A stretch of 64,000 bases of DNA from Bostrychus sinensis (taxonomy: Eukaryota > Chordata > Actinopteri > Gobiiformes > Eleotridae): NCBI GenBank assembly GCA_020698575.1, contig CM036242.1, positions 17,031,124-17,095,123 on the forward strand. Direction: 5' to 3'. Made by a program: the position numbers and the translations under genes. Numbering within the stretch: the first letter of the stretch is position 1; each line of letters starts with the position of its first letter. Shown here piece by piece: positions 37,111-49,008 of the stretch. The notes beneath the pieces are model-generated. The model saw only the letters and a list, made by a program, of their open reading frames with translations, searched no databases and was not told the DNA's origin.

Positions 37111-38433
37111 TTTTGTTATTGCACATTAATGTATGTATAATAACACAATTTTAATAAATGCAATGCCAGTCAAATAAATGCTTTTTTTAAAAAGCATTTT
37201 TTAAATATTTGCTCACATTGGCTATTCTTTACATGATGTCGCTATAAATGATGACAGAGGCCTGTCAGTGTGTTATAACTGACACTTTATTGTTAATTAT
37301 TATGTTGTACAGTTGTAAGTTATTATTTGTGTTGGCTGGTAAAATGACATTGACATTAAACTTTTACCAATGTTTTACTTTCTATTTTATTTCAATATGA
37401 TTTTTAACATAATCCTTGGCTGAAAACAATAGGGCCCCTGTCACCTGTCATGCTGGAGACTAGGGTTCCATTCCCTGAGGGCTAAAACTCTAGGCATTAG
37501 GTCACCTTTGTTCTTCTTTTTCTTCTTTCTTTTGCTAAGAAATTGAGAGCCTGGATGATGGAGAGGTGGGGTATCCGAGTTAAAAACCTAAGCTATAAGC
37601 CAAACCTAAGTTAATATGTGAACCACTATTTTATTCACTGTGGTGATCCCTGAAGGGAGCAGCTAAAAGACAATAAAAGTTAGAAACACTAGCATTAGAG
37701 AATAGAGTAAAGGGTATATTGTAGCGTAGGTCAGCATGATCAAGCTTTTTATTAGACATTTTCTTTTTAGACATTTCCTCTGACATTAAAAAATTAAAAA
37801 CTAAACATTTATTTTAAACATCTTTGTGCAGCATGTATTAAATCAAGTCTACCACAAGACAAGAGGACACTCTTGATGTTAGCAGCTCTCCAAAAGAGCG
37901 CCCACTTCAAGTGCAGATGTACACAGTAGAAGAGTAAGAGATCAGAAGACAACAGGCATAATTGAGGGATATGTGGAGGTGGAATTTGAAAGCCGCTCCA
38001 TTACCAGAATCAATGTTCCAACCATCATCATGCTCTTGTCTGGTTGGTGATTCAGCCCTGTGTCGTCCCACTGGGACTATCACATCTCTGCTGAGTACAC
38101 ATACAAGGCGTATGTTTTGCACGCATTCATGGAAATAAAGGCAACGAGGACGCAGGTTAGTATAAGTTAGTTAGCATGTATAGTAGATCTATTGAGTATT
38201 GTTCCATCCTAAAATGAGCACTCAGTCCATGTCAGTAGTGACTAATTTGGTTTTCTTCTCCATAGTAATTTGTTTCAATATATAATATTGTGTTAATCAC
38301 TCTCAAATTGTGATAATACATGCAGTGTAGTGTTTTTCAGTTGATGTACTGTGCTATGCATAAATTTACATGAATATTCAGTCTAGTTTCTGCTTAGCAG
38401 CAACTACTGACGCTGATATTTTTTTCAATTTAG

Positions 38434-38584
38434 GCTACTTGTGTTGGTGATGGAAACAGGTAATTATCACATGAGTAATCCCAGCACCAGAACTTCACCT
38501 GCAGAGACTATGATGCCTCTAATCAGAGCTTTGAAAAGGCTGCTAACAGATGCTCAAGAGGCAAACAAGACAAAATTATCACAG
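38434..38584 (+). other. Isolated exon-like open segment
   Basis: 151 bp flanked by a good acceptor (TTTTTTCAATTTAG) and a donor (CAG|GTTAGG), open throughout in one frame: LLVLVMETGNYHMSNPSTR then TSPAETMMPLIRALKRLL and TDAQEANKTKLSQ, with a helix-like C-terminal half. I do not recognise the protein. No neighbouring exon could be joined convincingly: the next strong acceptor, at about 39180, leads to a stop after 14 codons. A chance open stretch or a noncoding RNA exon is possible. Confidence 0.2.
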
Positions 38585-38648
38585 GTTAGGGCAATTATTT
38601 AGACCTATTGAGACAGCTGATTGCTGCTACTTACAATAAACAAAGTCA

Positions 38649-38675
38649 GCAAAAAAAAAAAAAAAAAAAAAAAAA
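38649..38675. repeat. Poly(A) tract
   Basis: Roughly 26 consecutive A residues, without a recognised retroposon body. Confidence 0.75.
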
Positions 38676-38839
38676 GTTATAGGCGTACAAATTATTCTAT
38701 TTGCAGTTTCAAAGAGTCTTTCTCCTTTTCAAATAGCATATTCACATTTTTATGAACTTAATTAAGCTTAAACGAGTGGAAGTGGAAAGGACAGCAGGTA
38801 AACAATTGTAAAGTGTTGAAGAGTTCTAGGAACAATCCT

Positions 38840-38965
38840 CCGTGATGTCAGAGGGCGCGGCCATTTTGTGAGTGTTGTCAACAGACACAAAATCAACCGG
38901 AAGTTTTCTACTTTAAAGGTCAAATTAAAAGAGCCAAGACATCGTCGCGGTGCTACTGTAGGTCT
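38840..38965. promoter_or_regulatory. Candidate promoter patch (ETS and YY1 motifs)
   Basis: Local CpG cluster containing GGGCGCGGCCATTTTG (YY1-type GCCATTTTG), ACCGGAAGT (ETS type) and CATCGTCGCGG. Such combinations are common in housekeeping promoters. No transcript can be assigned. Confidence 0.3.
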
Positions 38966-39286
38966 TTCTAGCAGCCATGATAGTACTTCAGTACAAAACA
39001 TTATTTAGTTTTGTGTCGAAGATATTCAAATAAATATTCAAAAGCAATAGTGAGAAGCTTATACTAATCTATGCTATGTTTGTCTAACAGAACGCTCACA
39101 AAAAGGAAAGCTACAGACTACACGCTTTTAATTTGCCACAGGAAGTGAGAACCGTGTACACTCACGTTGTCTTCTTTCAGAAGTGGGGCAGGGAGGGGTG
39201 TTTTCACCGGGGACAGTGCTGTTGAACGGAGCCACGGAACAGACACACATTTTCGCTCAACCTACAAACACAATAAAATCCCTTAA

Positions 39287-39293
39287 AGAAGAA

Positions 39294-39325
<32 letters not shown>

Positions 39326-39332
39326 AGAAGAG
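39287..39332. repeat. (GAA)n microsatellite
   Basis: About 15 GAA units with one GGA interruption. Confidence 0.9.
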
Positions 39333-40899
39333 AAAAGTCTACGCGGAAAGACCATCTATCCCCGGTGGGTTTTATTATTATTATTATTTTTATTAATTTT
39401 CAATCCCAAATCATAGCAAGTAATTAAGTAACTAACTAACTTTAAAATAGACAATAAATAGGCTACATCTGAAATAGTTTTGTTTGTCTTGCTTCACTTA
39501 GCTGACATAAATGACAGCAGTTTTTTGACGCTCTGTTTGAGTTTATAATGATAACGATATAGCCTAATGTTTGACTATCAATAAGTTCCTATCAATAACA
39601 CATCTGTTTGTAACTTAAATTAAACGAGAATGACTCATATATATTAACATATATGTTCCACAATTGACTGCCTTGTGTTGTAAAGTCTTTTGGAGTACGG
39701 AAGCGTTTATTAAGTTGATTTGAAGTGAACTGAGGAACAAAGCAGCGATCAGCACCGCGGACAGCTCCAGGGCTCTTGGACTTACACAAGCGAGTCTTTA
39801 GGAAGGAGCGAGAGAGAGAGTTTTCTTTCTTTCTTTTTTCTTAATTCGAAAGATAACAACACTTTACTTGTTGGTTTAAAGTGAAATTACATTTCTCTAA
39901 TATGTACAACGCTGTAGTTTGCTCCGTATTGGCCTTTCACTTCCTGTAACCTCTGTGATCACAGTTGGTTGTCATATTTACAAATGTTTGACTATGTGGT
40001 AGGGGTATTTGAATGGCAGCCAATTAGTTGTAGTGTTTGTCAAAGCACTAAAAGCATATGCCCCTATTGTCTGCCTGCATACAGGAAGTACATATTCTCA
40101 AACAGAAGGATGTAATTAGTCAGAACCATCTTCATACATTCAGCACAGTGATATTTGTATGTGTATTGTGTCTTTATCAACTGAACCATTCCTGGAAAGT
40201 GCAGTAATTTAGCTTGGACCTGTTTAAATGTCAGTGAGGACAAAGAGCTCAGGACACTCTTAAGCAGATCAACACGTGCCTGTGCATGCTTGGTCTTTGT
40301 TTGGCACACTGGTGATGTTTATAATCAAAAGAAAACACATAGATCTCATACCAAATCGACCTGTTGTACTTTGCCAATAAATGTTCATCAGGTTCAAGTT
40401 AAAACATTTTTTAAATCTCTTTTCCATTACAAACAGTTGAGCAAGTTGGACCTCCTGGTGGCATAATTGTTTTCTCAATCCCACTTAATCCAGCCCCCAA
40501 CACTCACCACTCCAGCCTCCCCAAAAATGTGCAAAATTACCACCATCATCCAGTCCAATACTGCTACATCTGTGTGCCTCATCACTTTCAAATCACACAT
40601 ATTATCATTTATTTATTCACCTCTTTTATTTTTTTCATCCCTTTTCCTTGCTGAATATTAATATCATCTGCAACTCAAAATGCCAGATGGTAGACTCGCA
40701 TCATCTCCAGACTAGGCTGCTTAGAATCACAGAGCGATTTTAGCAACTGTGGGAAACTTTGTGCAAGGATTTGTTTTTGGAAATGTGTTGCTAAAACCTG
40801 TCATTGTGGGTTGTTTTTTTTATTTTTTTTAAGGCAGCTAGGTTAATCATCAAAATAGACATGCTGGAGGAGTTTCTATTTGTCTCTCAAACGCATCCG

Positions 40900-41220
40900 A
40901 GTTGTTCACTTGAAGAGGCGAAGATACGAGTCACACGTGGATTTTGCTCACACTTGGCGTCACATAACAAGGATGTGTTGTGACTCCACATCGCCTTTGG
41001 ACTTGGAATAACTCCGCGTCTTTTCCAAGCCTCGAGATGAAAGCGACAGCTCCTCTCCCCTGACTAAGAGCCCTCTCCACACGGGTGTGCGTGCGCATGC
41101 ATCCACTCACCAAATTCCACTGCTCTCTTGACGAATCGCATCATATCAGACTCTTAGGAAATAGAGAGCTGGCCCGAGCTCATCGATCAGAGCAGAGGGG
41201 TGTATCGGCAGTAATCTGAG
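40900..41220 (+). promoter_or_regulatory. Candidate CpG promoter patch upstream of snap25
   Basis: CpG-containing region with an NRF1-like GTGCGCATGC near 41092 and a pyrimidine-rich stretch, ending in a possible donor-like GGCAG|TAATCT at about 41210. SNAP25 has a noncoding first exon far upstream of its coding exons in mammals, so this is a possible place for it. Evidence is weak. Confidence 0.2.
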
Positions 41221-41976
41221 TCTGATACTGTAGCTCTGTTCTATAGATCCTGTTCCATCCACGACATTTATCCTTTAGACAGGACTAGAGGTCAAAGTAA
41301 GATGTTTAAACAGAGTATTTTCTCAACCTGACTCATCTTTATCTTATAAGCAATTTACACATTGGCATTATAGCAGCAGACTAGTATGGTAGTCTACTTC
41401 AAAATCTATAAAAACATGAAGAGTAATCATGAAATGTCTTGGTGAAGACATATTCTGACAGTTGAAGATCTGTTTCCTTGGAAGATTTAGGTCTACAACA
41501 ACAAAACATCACATTGTTTTGGCTAATTCTGTTGAAATGTTCTTTGTTAAAAGTAAGACATAGTAAAAGTGATGGCTCTTTACAAAGAGAAGAAGTTTGT
41601 AGGCTTAGATCAATGATGTTAGGCTTGCACAATAATATAAAAACCTGCAATGTGCATTCATTTTTGTCAAAAGTTGTGATATCAGTATGACTTTTAGCAT
41701 AATCTTATTCTTTTCTTTTGCAATTTGGCATAGCTTTTACATGGGATGGTGTTCATGAAGCAAATATCTTCACTTATCCAGGCATGGGACCTGGCAAGTA
41801 CAAGAAATACTGTGACTGGACTCTTCTTGCACTGTAAACACTGGCACAACTAACTTTTATTTGGCTACACCACCATTTTAGTTGAAACTAGTTGTTTTAT
41901 GGAATACTATTATTGCAATACTGCCTCTGCTATTGTTAATAATGCAGGACTCTATGTAAAATGATGGAAAACTTAA

Positions 41977-42264
41977 AGGTATTGTAGGCTGCTTGCGCTC
42001 ATACTGGTCTGAAAACAGTACTGCAGTCTAAATCAAAGGAATGGTCTCTTTTCTGATTGGACGATCGACAAGCAGCAGAGTGTAGAACCAAAACAAACAA
42101 AATGTAAACAAAAATAACTTGGCCATTATGTAACGTAATTTTAATTGTTAAAACTCAACTGTACCATTTATACCAGTAAAACTAATATTCGATTGTTTAC
42201 ATCATATCTTGGCACACATGTAGGTATTTTTTATGAATTATAAAAACAAGTACTCATAGGACCT
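41977..42264 (-). mobile_element. TTAA-type MITE, copy 1
   Basis: 288-bp non-coding element flanked by TTAA (41973-41976 and 42265-42268). Its ends read AGGTATTGTAGG and, from the other side, AGGTCCTATGAG. It matches 53332-53552 in the opposite orientation. TTAA targets are used by piggyBac and Kolobok transposons. Confidence 0.75.
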
Positions 42265-42830
42265 TTAAGTGTTTATACATAGACTTTTTTGACCTATAAC
42301 CTCTGCTGCATATGCCTGCACCATACACAAAGTGTGAGCACTGCCGTATAAGTGAACAGCATGTACACTGCTTTGCGATGACAGGTGTCCATTTGAATGT
42401 GCGCAAGGGGAGGAGAGAAGTGGAGGAACACATGCAAGAAGTGTGGGGGTGTTTTGTGAGTGTCGCTCAGAGGCTGAAACGGCTGCGCAAAAAAGGCACG
42501 TAAGAGGCAGGCGAAGTAAAAAGCAGGCCAAAGTGCGTTATGTAAGTGTTGTGAGGCATAACCATGTGTGTGTGTGTGTGTTTTGTGTAGGCCTACAGAT
42601 TAATCCAGCGCAGCTTTATCCTCAGTGAATGGGACAGTGGGGCTTTGCAGTGATTATCCTGCAGGCTTCAGATGATTGCTTTGAGTCCCATACATGTCCC
42701 ACCCGAGTTTCTCTTATTGCTTGTTTGTCTTTGAGTGTTCAGTAGTTAGCATCAGTTGGGATGGTTCAATTTGTCATGGCTGTTGTTTGCAAATCAACAG
42801 TTTAACCAAAGCTAGTAATCTTTTCCCCTT

Positions 42831-43060
42831 CAATTCAATTCAATTCAATTCAGGTTTATTTGTATAGCCCAATATCACAACAAAAGTCGCCTCAAAGGGC
42901 TTCACAAACAGTTGATCAAACATAAACACACAATCAGTCTTAACACACAATCAGCACAAACAATAACTACACTAAACTAAACAGACCCAGGACACTCCTG
43001 TCCTTAGACCCTCCTTCTCGGTAAGGAAAAACTCCTAAAAAACCCAGCTACAGGAAAAAA
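42831..43060 (-). mobile_element. Retroposon 3' end with (TTGAA)n tail
   Basis: Starts with repeated AATTC units (CAATTCAATTCAATTCAATT) and then GGTTTATTTGTATAGCCCAA, a sequence I recall as very common in teleost genomes; CTCCTTCTCGGTAAGGAAAA lies further on. Orientation suggests a minus-strand 3' terminus. Family not assigned with certainty. Confidence 0.55.
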
Positions 43061-44100
43061 AATTCATATTTCATTCATTTTACCTTGTGAGGCCTCTGGT
43101 TTGTCGGCATAATCTGACGACTGTCTCACTCGCCGGTGCATCCAGTCTGTCTTCACCCCCTCCCTTTGGATTATATAATGTAGAAATGTCAGAATAGTAA
43201 TCTGCTCCATCATCCCCTCTCAGCTGGGATGTGAAAACAAAAATGGCCGAATGCTGGGAACCATTTGTTTTGGCTGTAGTCACAGTGAAGGTGTTAGAAT
43301 CAGAGTTGAGCGTCCTGATTGGTGCTGCCAGGTGGCCAGGGTGTGAAACAGACTTGTTCTGTTAGTTCTTGAGTGTCACCTAATGCTGTTTCTCAAGCGA
43401 ATGAGGGTGTTAGGCCATAGAAAATAGATATGTCAGTGTAAATACAGTGATATGGATGAAGTGACAATGTTTTCTTATGAATGTGTGTTATTTCTGCGAT
43501 TTTCCACAGCAGATTTCCCCCAGTGTGTCCATCCTGTCTCTCCATAGGGAATGCTTTAATTTGGTAAGGCCATATTGTCACGGCGGGCAATGCAGTGGGC
43601 AAAAAAAACAACAAAAAAAACAGCACAGTTTGAGTTCCCTTGTTCCATTCACACTTCTTGAACGAGAATCGCCCTGGATGAGCAAGACAAAGACACAACC
43701 CAAGTTTAGATTAGATGAGTCGATACTTTAGGTGCAAAAGAAAGTACAGGTACAGCTAAAAAATATTATTGTGTAAATGTATCTTAGTAGTTCAATTCAA
43801 AATGCACACTGAATTTTTTATTGAACTACTAAAATAAATTTAATTTTCCATAATACTCTAATTTATTGAGATGCACCTGTATGCAAAAAAAGTTTTAAAA
43901 ACATAAACCACTAAGGGTTAGTGGCTTTTGTAAGAAATATAGAATGTGAATGTAATTATCAGTAACATTGTTCATCATGTTGACAGTTATAGTGTACAAC
44001 AGCAGTATATAGACAGTTATGCAAAGAGTGCAGCAGGTACCTATGGTGGTCCTGAAGGGCAAGTCACACCAGCAAAATCAATAACATGCAAACAAAAACA

Positions 44101-44238
44101 GAAACACACTTACAAATTCAAAAACACACACACATTTGAAACACACTGACAACTTTGAAAACACACACATTTAGAAACACACTCACAACTTTAAAACCAC
44201 ACACATTCAGAAAAACACACACAGAAATTTGAAAACAG
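44101..44238. repeat. 36-bp minisatellite, about 3.8 units
   Basis: Units begin at 44101 (37 bp), 44138 (36 bp), 44174 (36 bp) and 44210 (partial). Each opens GAAACACACT-ACAA and ends CACACATT. Unit-to-unit differences are small. Confidence 0.85.
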
Positions 44239-45808
44239 TAGTTTAATTTGATAGATTCAGTACACATTGTTAATAGTGAACTGAATTTCGATTTTCATCC
44301 ATTATCATTACAATTTTTTTTATATCGTTACCTGAGCGTATTGAATTTATGTAACATGCTTTTCCCTTTGAATTAAGGAATTTCTTTATTAATTCTAATT
44401 CTAATTCTCTAATTCCCTGACTTGAGCCTGTATAAGAACTACACCAGTCAGTTCAATCAAATTCAGTGCTAAGTATTGCATATTCAAATTCTATTGTTTA
44501 ATATTGCTTTATCTGCAGTAATGTGACTCTGGTGGTATCCATTAGGAGCAGTGTGGACAGCTGTGTTGTGTATTGTGTTCATGTTTAGTGTATAAGCAGT
44601 CAGGCGAAAGGCAGTGGGTGTACTGTCTGAATAGTTTAGCCCTCGGGCTCCCATCAGGCTTTGTAGGTTGGCCACATCTTGGCTTATGTGTTTAATGCAT
44701 GTAGGTCAAAGTAGAGGTACTGTACAGCGTGTACCTGTCTCTGTGCACATGGCTGTGTGGAAAAGGTCTTTAATGAGAAGATTTTGTCAACTCAAAATGG
44801 AAATAACATAACAGTCTAGAACAGTCGCCCTATGTTGTTTTAGGAATTGACTAATCGGTTCTGCAATTTGCACACCAGCAACAGCTATAGTTGAAAGATC
44901 AGTGCCTTCCAGTCTGGCGTGCCTTTTCTTTTTCACATCATGCCACTGTTTTCTGTTGTGAAATTGTTTTTGTTCCGAAAGCAAAATAAGTAAATAAAGC
45001 TTGACTTCACTGGAAAAAGACTGACAGAAACATTGATAACATTTAAGCTGAAACAGCCTGAATGTTTCCTCTAGCAGGCTTCAGGGCTCAGATGAGATAG
45101 AGCAGTTTGCATTTTACAGCCTAAAACGGCTTGATGGGAAGATTCAGACAAACAACAGAATCAACACAGAAAAACATCCTCCCCCACATCACCACATGAC
45201 CCACTGTGTTACCCGATACCTGTCAGCAAGGATACAGTGTATGAAGTGTCAGCATGTTCTTGAAACTCCTCGCTGTGTATGACAGGTTGGAGTCTGTACA
45301 TTGTTCTGAGTGGCACGTCCCTCAATCAGCATGACCCAGCATTAATCATAAGCCACTGTTGTTTTTTGTAGTGTATTTTAATTATATCAAAGATGTCAAA
45401 AACAAAGCTGCGCCTGGAGTTTGATGACAAGAATAGAGTTTTCTTCCATTCAAACTAAAAACATTAAGATGATTTAGATGGCAAAAATCAATTCTGCTGA
45501 CATATTTGTTAAAAATACTTTAAATTATTAGCATGCAGATCTAATACTCAGTACTATTTGCTGAAGTTTACTTTATTAATTTACTTTTTTATTAAGATAT
45601 AATTTGCAGTGATTAAATTGGAGCATACATTGATAATTATTGCGGTCTGAGAGTAGGGAGGTAACGAACAACGAAAATATTTAGCTTGAGGTGCCAACGT
45701 TGGCCAAACTATTGTGGTCTGCCACATTTCTGCAACTTTCTGGCATAATTTACAAGTTCCAAAACAACCTTTAGCTTTTATGATAATCATATATGAGTGG
45801 ATATCTGT
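44239..45808. other. Interval with no recognised feature
   Basis: AT-rich intergenic sequence; no gene-like frame, structured RNA or intact repeat identified. Confidence 0.6.
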
Positions 45809-46140
45809 GGCGGCATGGTGGCAAAGTGGTTAGCACTCTCGCCTCACAGAAAGAAGGTCCCGGGTTTGAATCCCAGACTGTGTGGGGCCTTTCTTTGTGG
45901 AGTGTACATGTTCTCCCCGTGTCTGGGTGTTCTGATTTACCCCATCAACCTAAAACATGCACAATAGTCTAATCCTCCAGCCAGATACTCCTGACCAGGA
46001 TCCTGGCTCAAGATATGGAGATGGGGACCCAGGCGCTGCACTGCGGTCACCCACTGTTCCTGACAGGTTGCCTCATTGGCACTGGAGGATGGGTCAAATG
46101 AGAGGACAAATTTCCGTATGGGGACAATAAAGTCTACCTT
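45809..46140 (+). mobile_element. tRNA-derived SINE-like element
   Basis: Head GGCGGCATGGTGGCAAAGTG and TTAGCACTCTCGCCTCACAG, B box GGTTTGAATCC, then TTCTCCCCGTGTCTGGGTG; 3' end GGGGACAATAAAGTC. The head is shared with 35775 and 36450 but the tail differs, so these are related subfamilies. Confidence 0.8.
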
Positions 46141-48852
46141 AACGTATGGCTAATTGCTACATTTAATAAAATGGCTAAAATGTATAAACCTCTCCAACCA
46201 GGCACTACATGTAGTCAATAAGTTGTCAAAACCATTTTCTTTACATGCAAATTCTATTGGCTAATCCTATTTCCTCTATTGAAAATGTATTGTGATATGC
46301 TTAGCTAATGGCACCATTCCTTTGAACACATATTTAACAAACATTAAAAGGGTCCGTTTAGCGCCATCAAACTGCAGTCAGTCCACAGGAGTTACAGTAG
46401 CAGATGTATTACTGCATCCTATTAAAGAGCCAGTTACACCTGTCCACAGGCACTCTGCTAATTGGTAATTAAATAATAATCTTGTCTTTCTAATCTTGTC
46501 CTTATCTAGTGAGTAATACTGGACAGACTGTACTTTGATGTTACATAGTCCCATATTTGTCTCACACACAACCCTATGAGAGCTCCTGCCACTGCCTTCC
46601 TCCTGTCCTTGACCCAGTTCCTCCTGCATGATATTTCAGCTTTCATGTGCACTGTGTAGCATCTATGCAGGAGTTTATCCGGGACTGCTGAAAAAGCACA
46701 TTTATTGACTGTAATAAGTAAAGTAAGTAATGTGGTCATAAGTAAATAAATAATAGGTTAAATAATTAATAAAATGGGGGAGAAATAGCCTTATATATTA
46801 ATTTCTTCACCAAGAAGGGTATGCATTTGATTGGTTTGTTAGTCTGTCAGCAAGGAACTCAAAAATAGTCAGATTTTGATGGATCTTTTTTAAAGGTCAT
46901 CAATGGGCCAAGGAATAGATCCAGGAACTACTATTTGGTACCATTCCAAGATCAAGGTCAACTATACTAACTCACAAAGGGTCAATGAAGTAACATGCTT
47001 TGCAAGTTTGATGGATTCTTTACAATTTTGAGATATACAGGCTTTGTCAGAGCACATTGACAGCGCATTTGCACCTGAACTAGAAGATACCCAGATTGAG
47101 TCCAGGTCTGGCTTTTCCATTACCAAAAAATAAAGTAAAATGCTCTGAAAGTCTTTCTTAAATGCACATGGGAAGAAGTGACCTATGTGGTGCCATGCGG
47201 TGACCATTACTCACCACACACTGAGATAAGATGCAGTACATGGCGTACATGACTCTTTTGTTGAAGCCAGAAAACCATAGAACTCCCATGGTTCACTTGT
47301 GAGCTGTTCATCACAGCCCTGGCAGTCACACAAAGGAATCAGAATAGAAATGCTAATTCTTAGTCAAACTGTGCTGACAGTTTCATTTGCCAACCTCTTA
47401 GCCTAAAATATGAGCACATGAAGGGAGCAAAAAGTACGGCGGCATTACCCTAAAAATTCCCCACGAATGAGGTTAAATCATGAAAATCGGTGAAATGAGC
47501 AAGTGACAAGCTGACCTGGTTTCCATGACACTCAGTGGAGCGTCCCCATGTCACCCCCTCCAAACACTGTTCATCTGCTCGCTACATGGGAGCTTGATTG
47601 ATGGGAGTCATGTTGATTCCGCGTTCAGCTCTTTAGCACGCCATTCTAACCCTTTTACTTTCTAATCCCATATCTCCAGACATGCCAATCTCAGCCTATG
47701 CACACCATTTCTTGGCTGCCCATTTCTTTATACTGAGCTCACCTTAATTACATGTAGCTGACGAAGAGTGTTTTTTTTTTCCTTTCAGGGCTTTTCACCA
47801 TGGAAGATCCCATTTGTGCTCTGACAGGATTTCTTTTTTCTTGCCTGAAATAGACTATCTTGAGCGTCTTCCTCTTTTGCTGGGGCTGTGTAGTCGTGTG
47901 TTAATCGTGTCAGTCTATGACAGCGCTAATCCATCCCTCCCCCTGGAGCTCTGGGCCAAAACTGAACGTGGCTCTACCATTGCCCCTATACTCTACACAT
48001 ACACTACTTGAACGCACGTTCAACTTTAAAAAAAAAACTAAAACATTTAACTGCTCCCTTGCTCATACAGCACACACATTTGTTGTGCCCTGATTGCTAC
48101 GCCCCATTCATTTAGGAGTGATGGTGCTGTGTAATTGTTCTTATTAATAATTCACTAGTGCCCTTTTAAGGTCTCCACAAGCCAATAGGAGATGATGTAA
48201 TATGGCAGCCAGCGTGCTAATCTGAATCTTTACTGTCTAGTGAAATGGTGTGGTAGCCTGTTTATGAAAACAATTGAGGACAAGATTAAATTTAAAGTTA
48301 TGAAGTAACTCTTTAACATCTTTCATGACCTATATACCTGAGACCTTCTGTGAAGTTGTATTGATTATTGATTATGTAATACAGTATCTTGGCAATTGCT
48401 GGAGACCTGTTTCCTGAGAGGGAACTGAGAGGATGAAGAGAAACAAAGAGGGAAGTTGGAGGAGGGAGAGTGTGACAGAGAGTAGAGTAAATCCTCTTTC
48501 GCGGCTGATTTTAATCTCTCAGTGTGAGTTCAGCCTGCTGGTCCTGGCCCTACAGCAGCCAGCAGTCAGGACGGGGACAGGCCTGGACACTTTTTGTTTT
48601 CTTGGTGAATTCTAACTCATTAAGTAGTATTCAGTGTGGTGGAGCATATTATAATAGGGTGTAATCCAATGTTAAAAACAGACTAGAAACGTATTATCTG
48701 CCCACCACCTCTCCACTTTCTAAAGCTTGAACTAACTATGTTTTGCAATTTAGTTTTAATTTATTTAGTTATTTCAAAATTTTGTGCCAGTAAGTATGCC
48801 AAGGCCTTTAATGTAGACTACTAGCTTGGTGGATTTTATGTATCTAATGTGC
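46141..48852. other. Interval with only weak repeat remnants
   Basis: No gene recognised. A diverged SINE-like segment lies at about 47040-47150 (GCATTTGCACCTGAACTAGA, shared with 15388 and 58600). Poly(T) and poly(A) runs lie near 47771 and 48030. Confidence 0.6.
47040..47150 (+). mobile_element. Diverged SINE-like repeat
   Basis: Shares GCATTT-C-CCTGAACTAGA with the copies at 15388 and 58600. Boundaries and family are uncertain. Confidence 0.4.
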
Positions 48853-49008
48853 ACTGTGTTGTAGCTCAGCTGGTAGTGCTGTGTTGCATATATACGACAA
48901 CTACAGCCTGCCTCAGTGTCGTGGGTTTGAGACAGAACCCATTGTATCATAGGACACAATTTGCCATTTCCCATCATCACTTAGCTGTTCTATCAAATAA
49001 AGCTAAAC
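48853..49008 (+). mobile_element. tRNA-derived SINE
   Basis: Head TTGTAGCTCAGCTGGTAGTG is an A-box tRNA-like start, B box GTGGGTTTGAGAC, then GGACACAATTTGCCATTTCC and a tail CTATCAAATAAAGCTAAA. No cloverleaf with acceptor pairing is evident, so it is a SINE rather than a tRNA gene. Confidence 0.7.

Larger units (their letters stand above)
37111..41970. other. lrrc28-snap25 interval, first part
   Basis: No recognised protein gene. Contains one open exon-like segment (38434-38584), CpG patches with promoter-like motifs (38850-38960 and about 40900-41200), a poly(A) run (38649-38675) and a (GAA)n run (39287-39332). Noncoding first exons of snap25 could lie anywhere here. Confidence 0.6.

Noticed and set aside
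37881..38157. Open stretch (GYVEVEFESRSITRINVP) and its antisense frame, considered as an exon pair with 38434
   Set aside because: Weak acceptor, a stop before any plausible donor, and both strands look equally coding; not supportable.
48860..48935. tRNA-like GTAGCTCAGCTGGTAG considered as a tRNA gene
   Set aside because: B box degenerate and no closing acceptor stem; it continues into a repeat body with a SINE tail.
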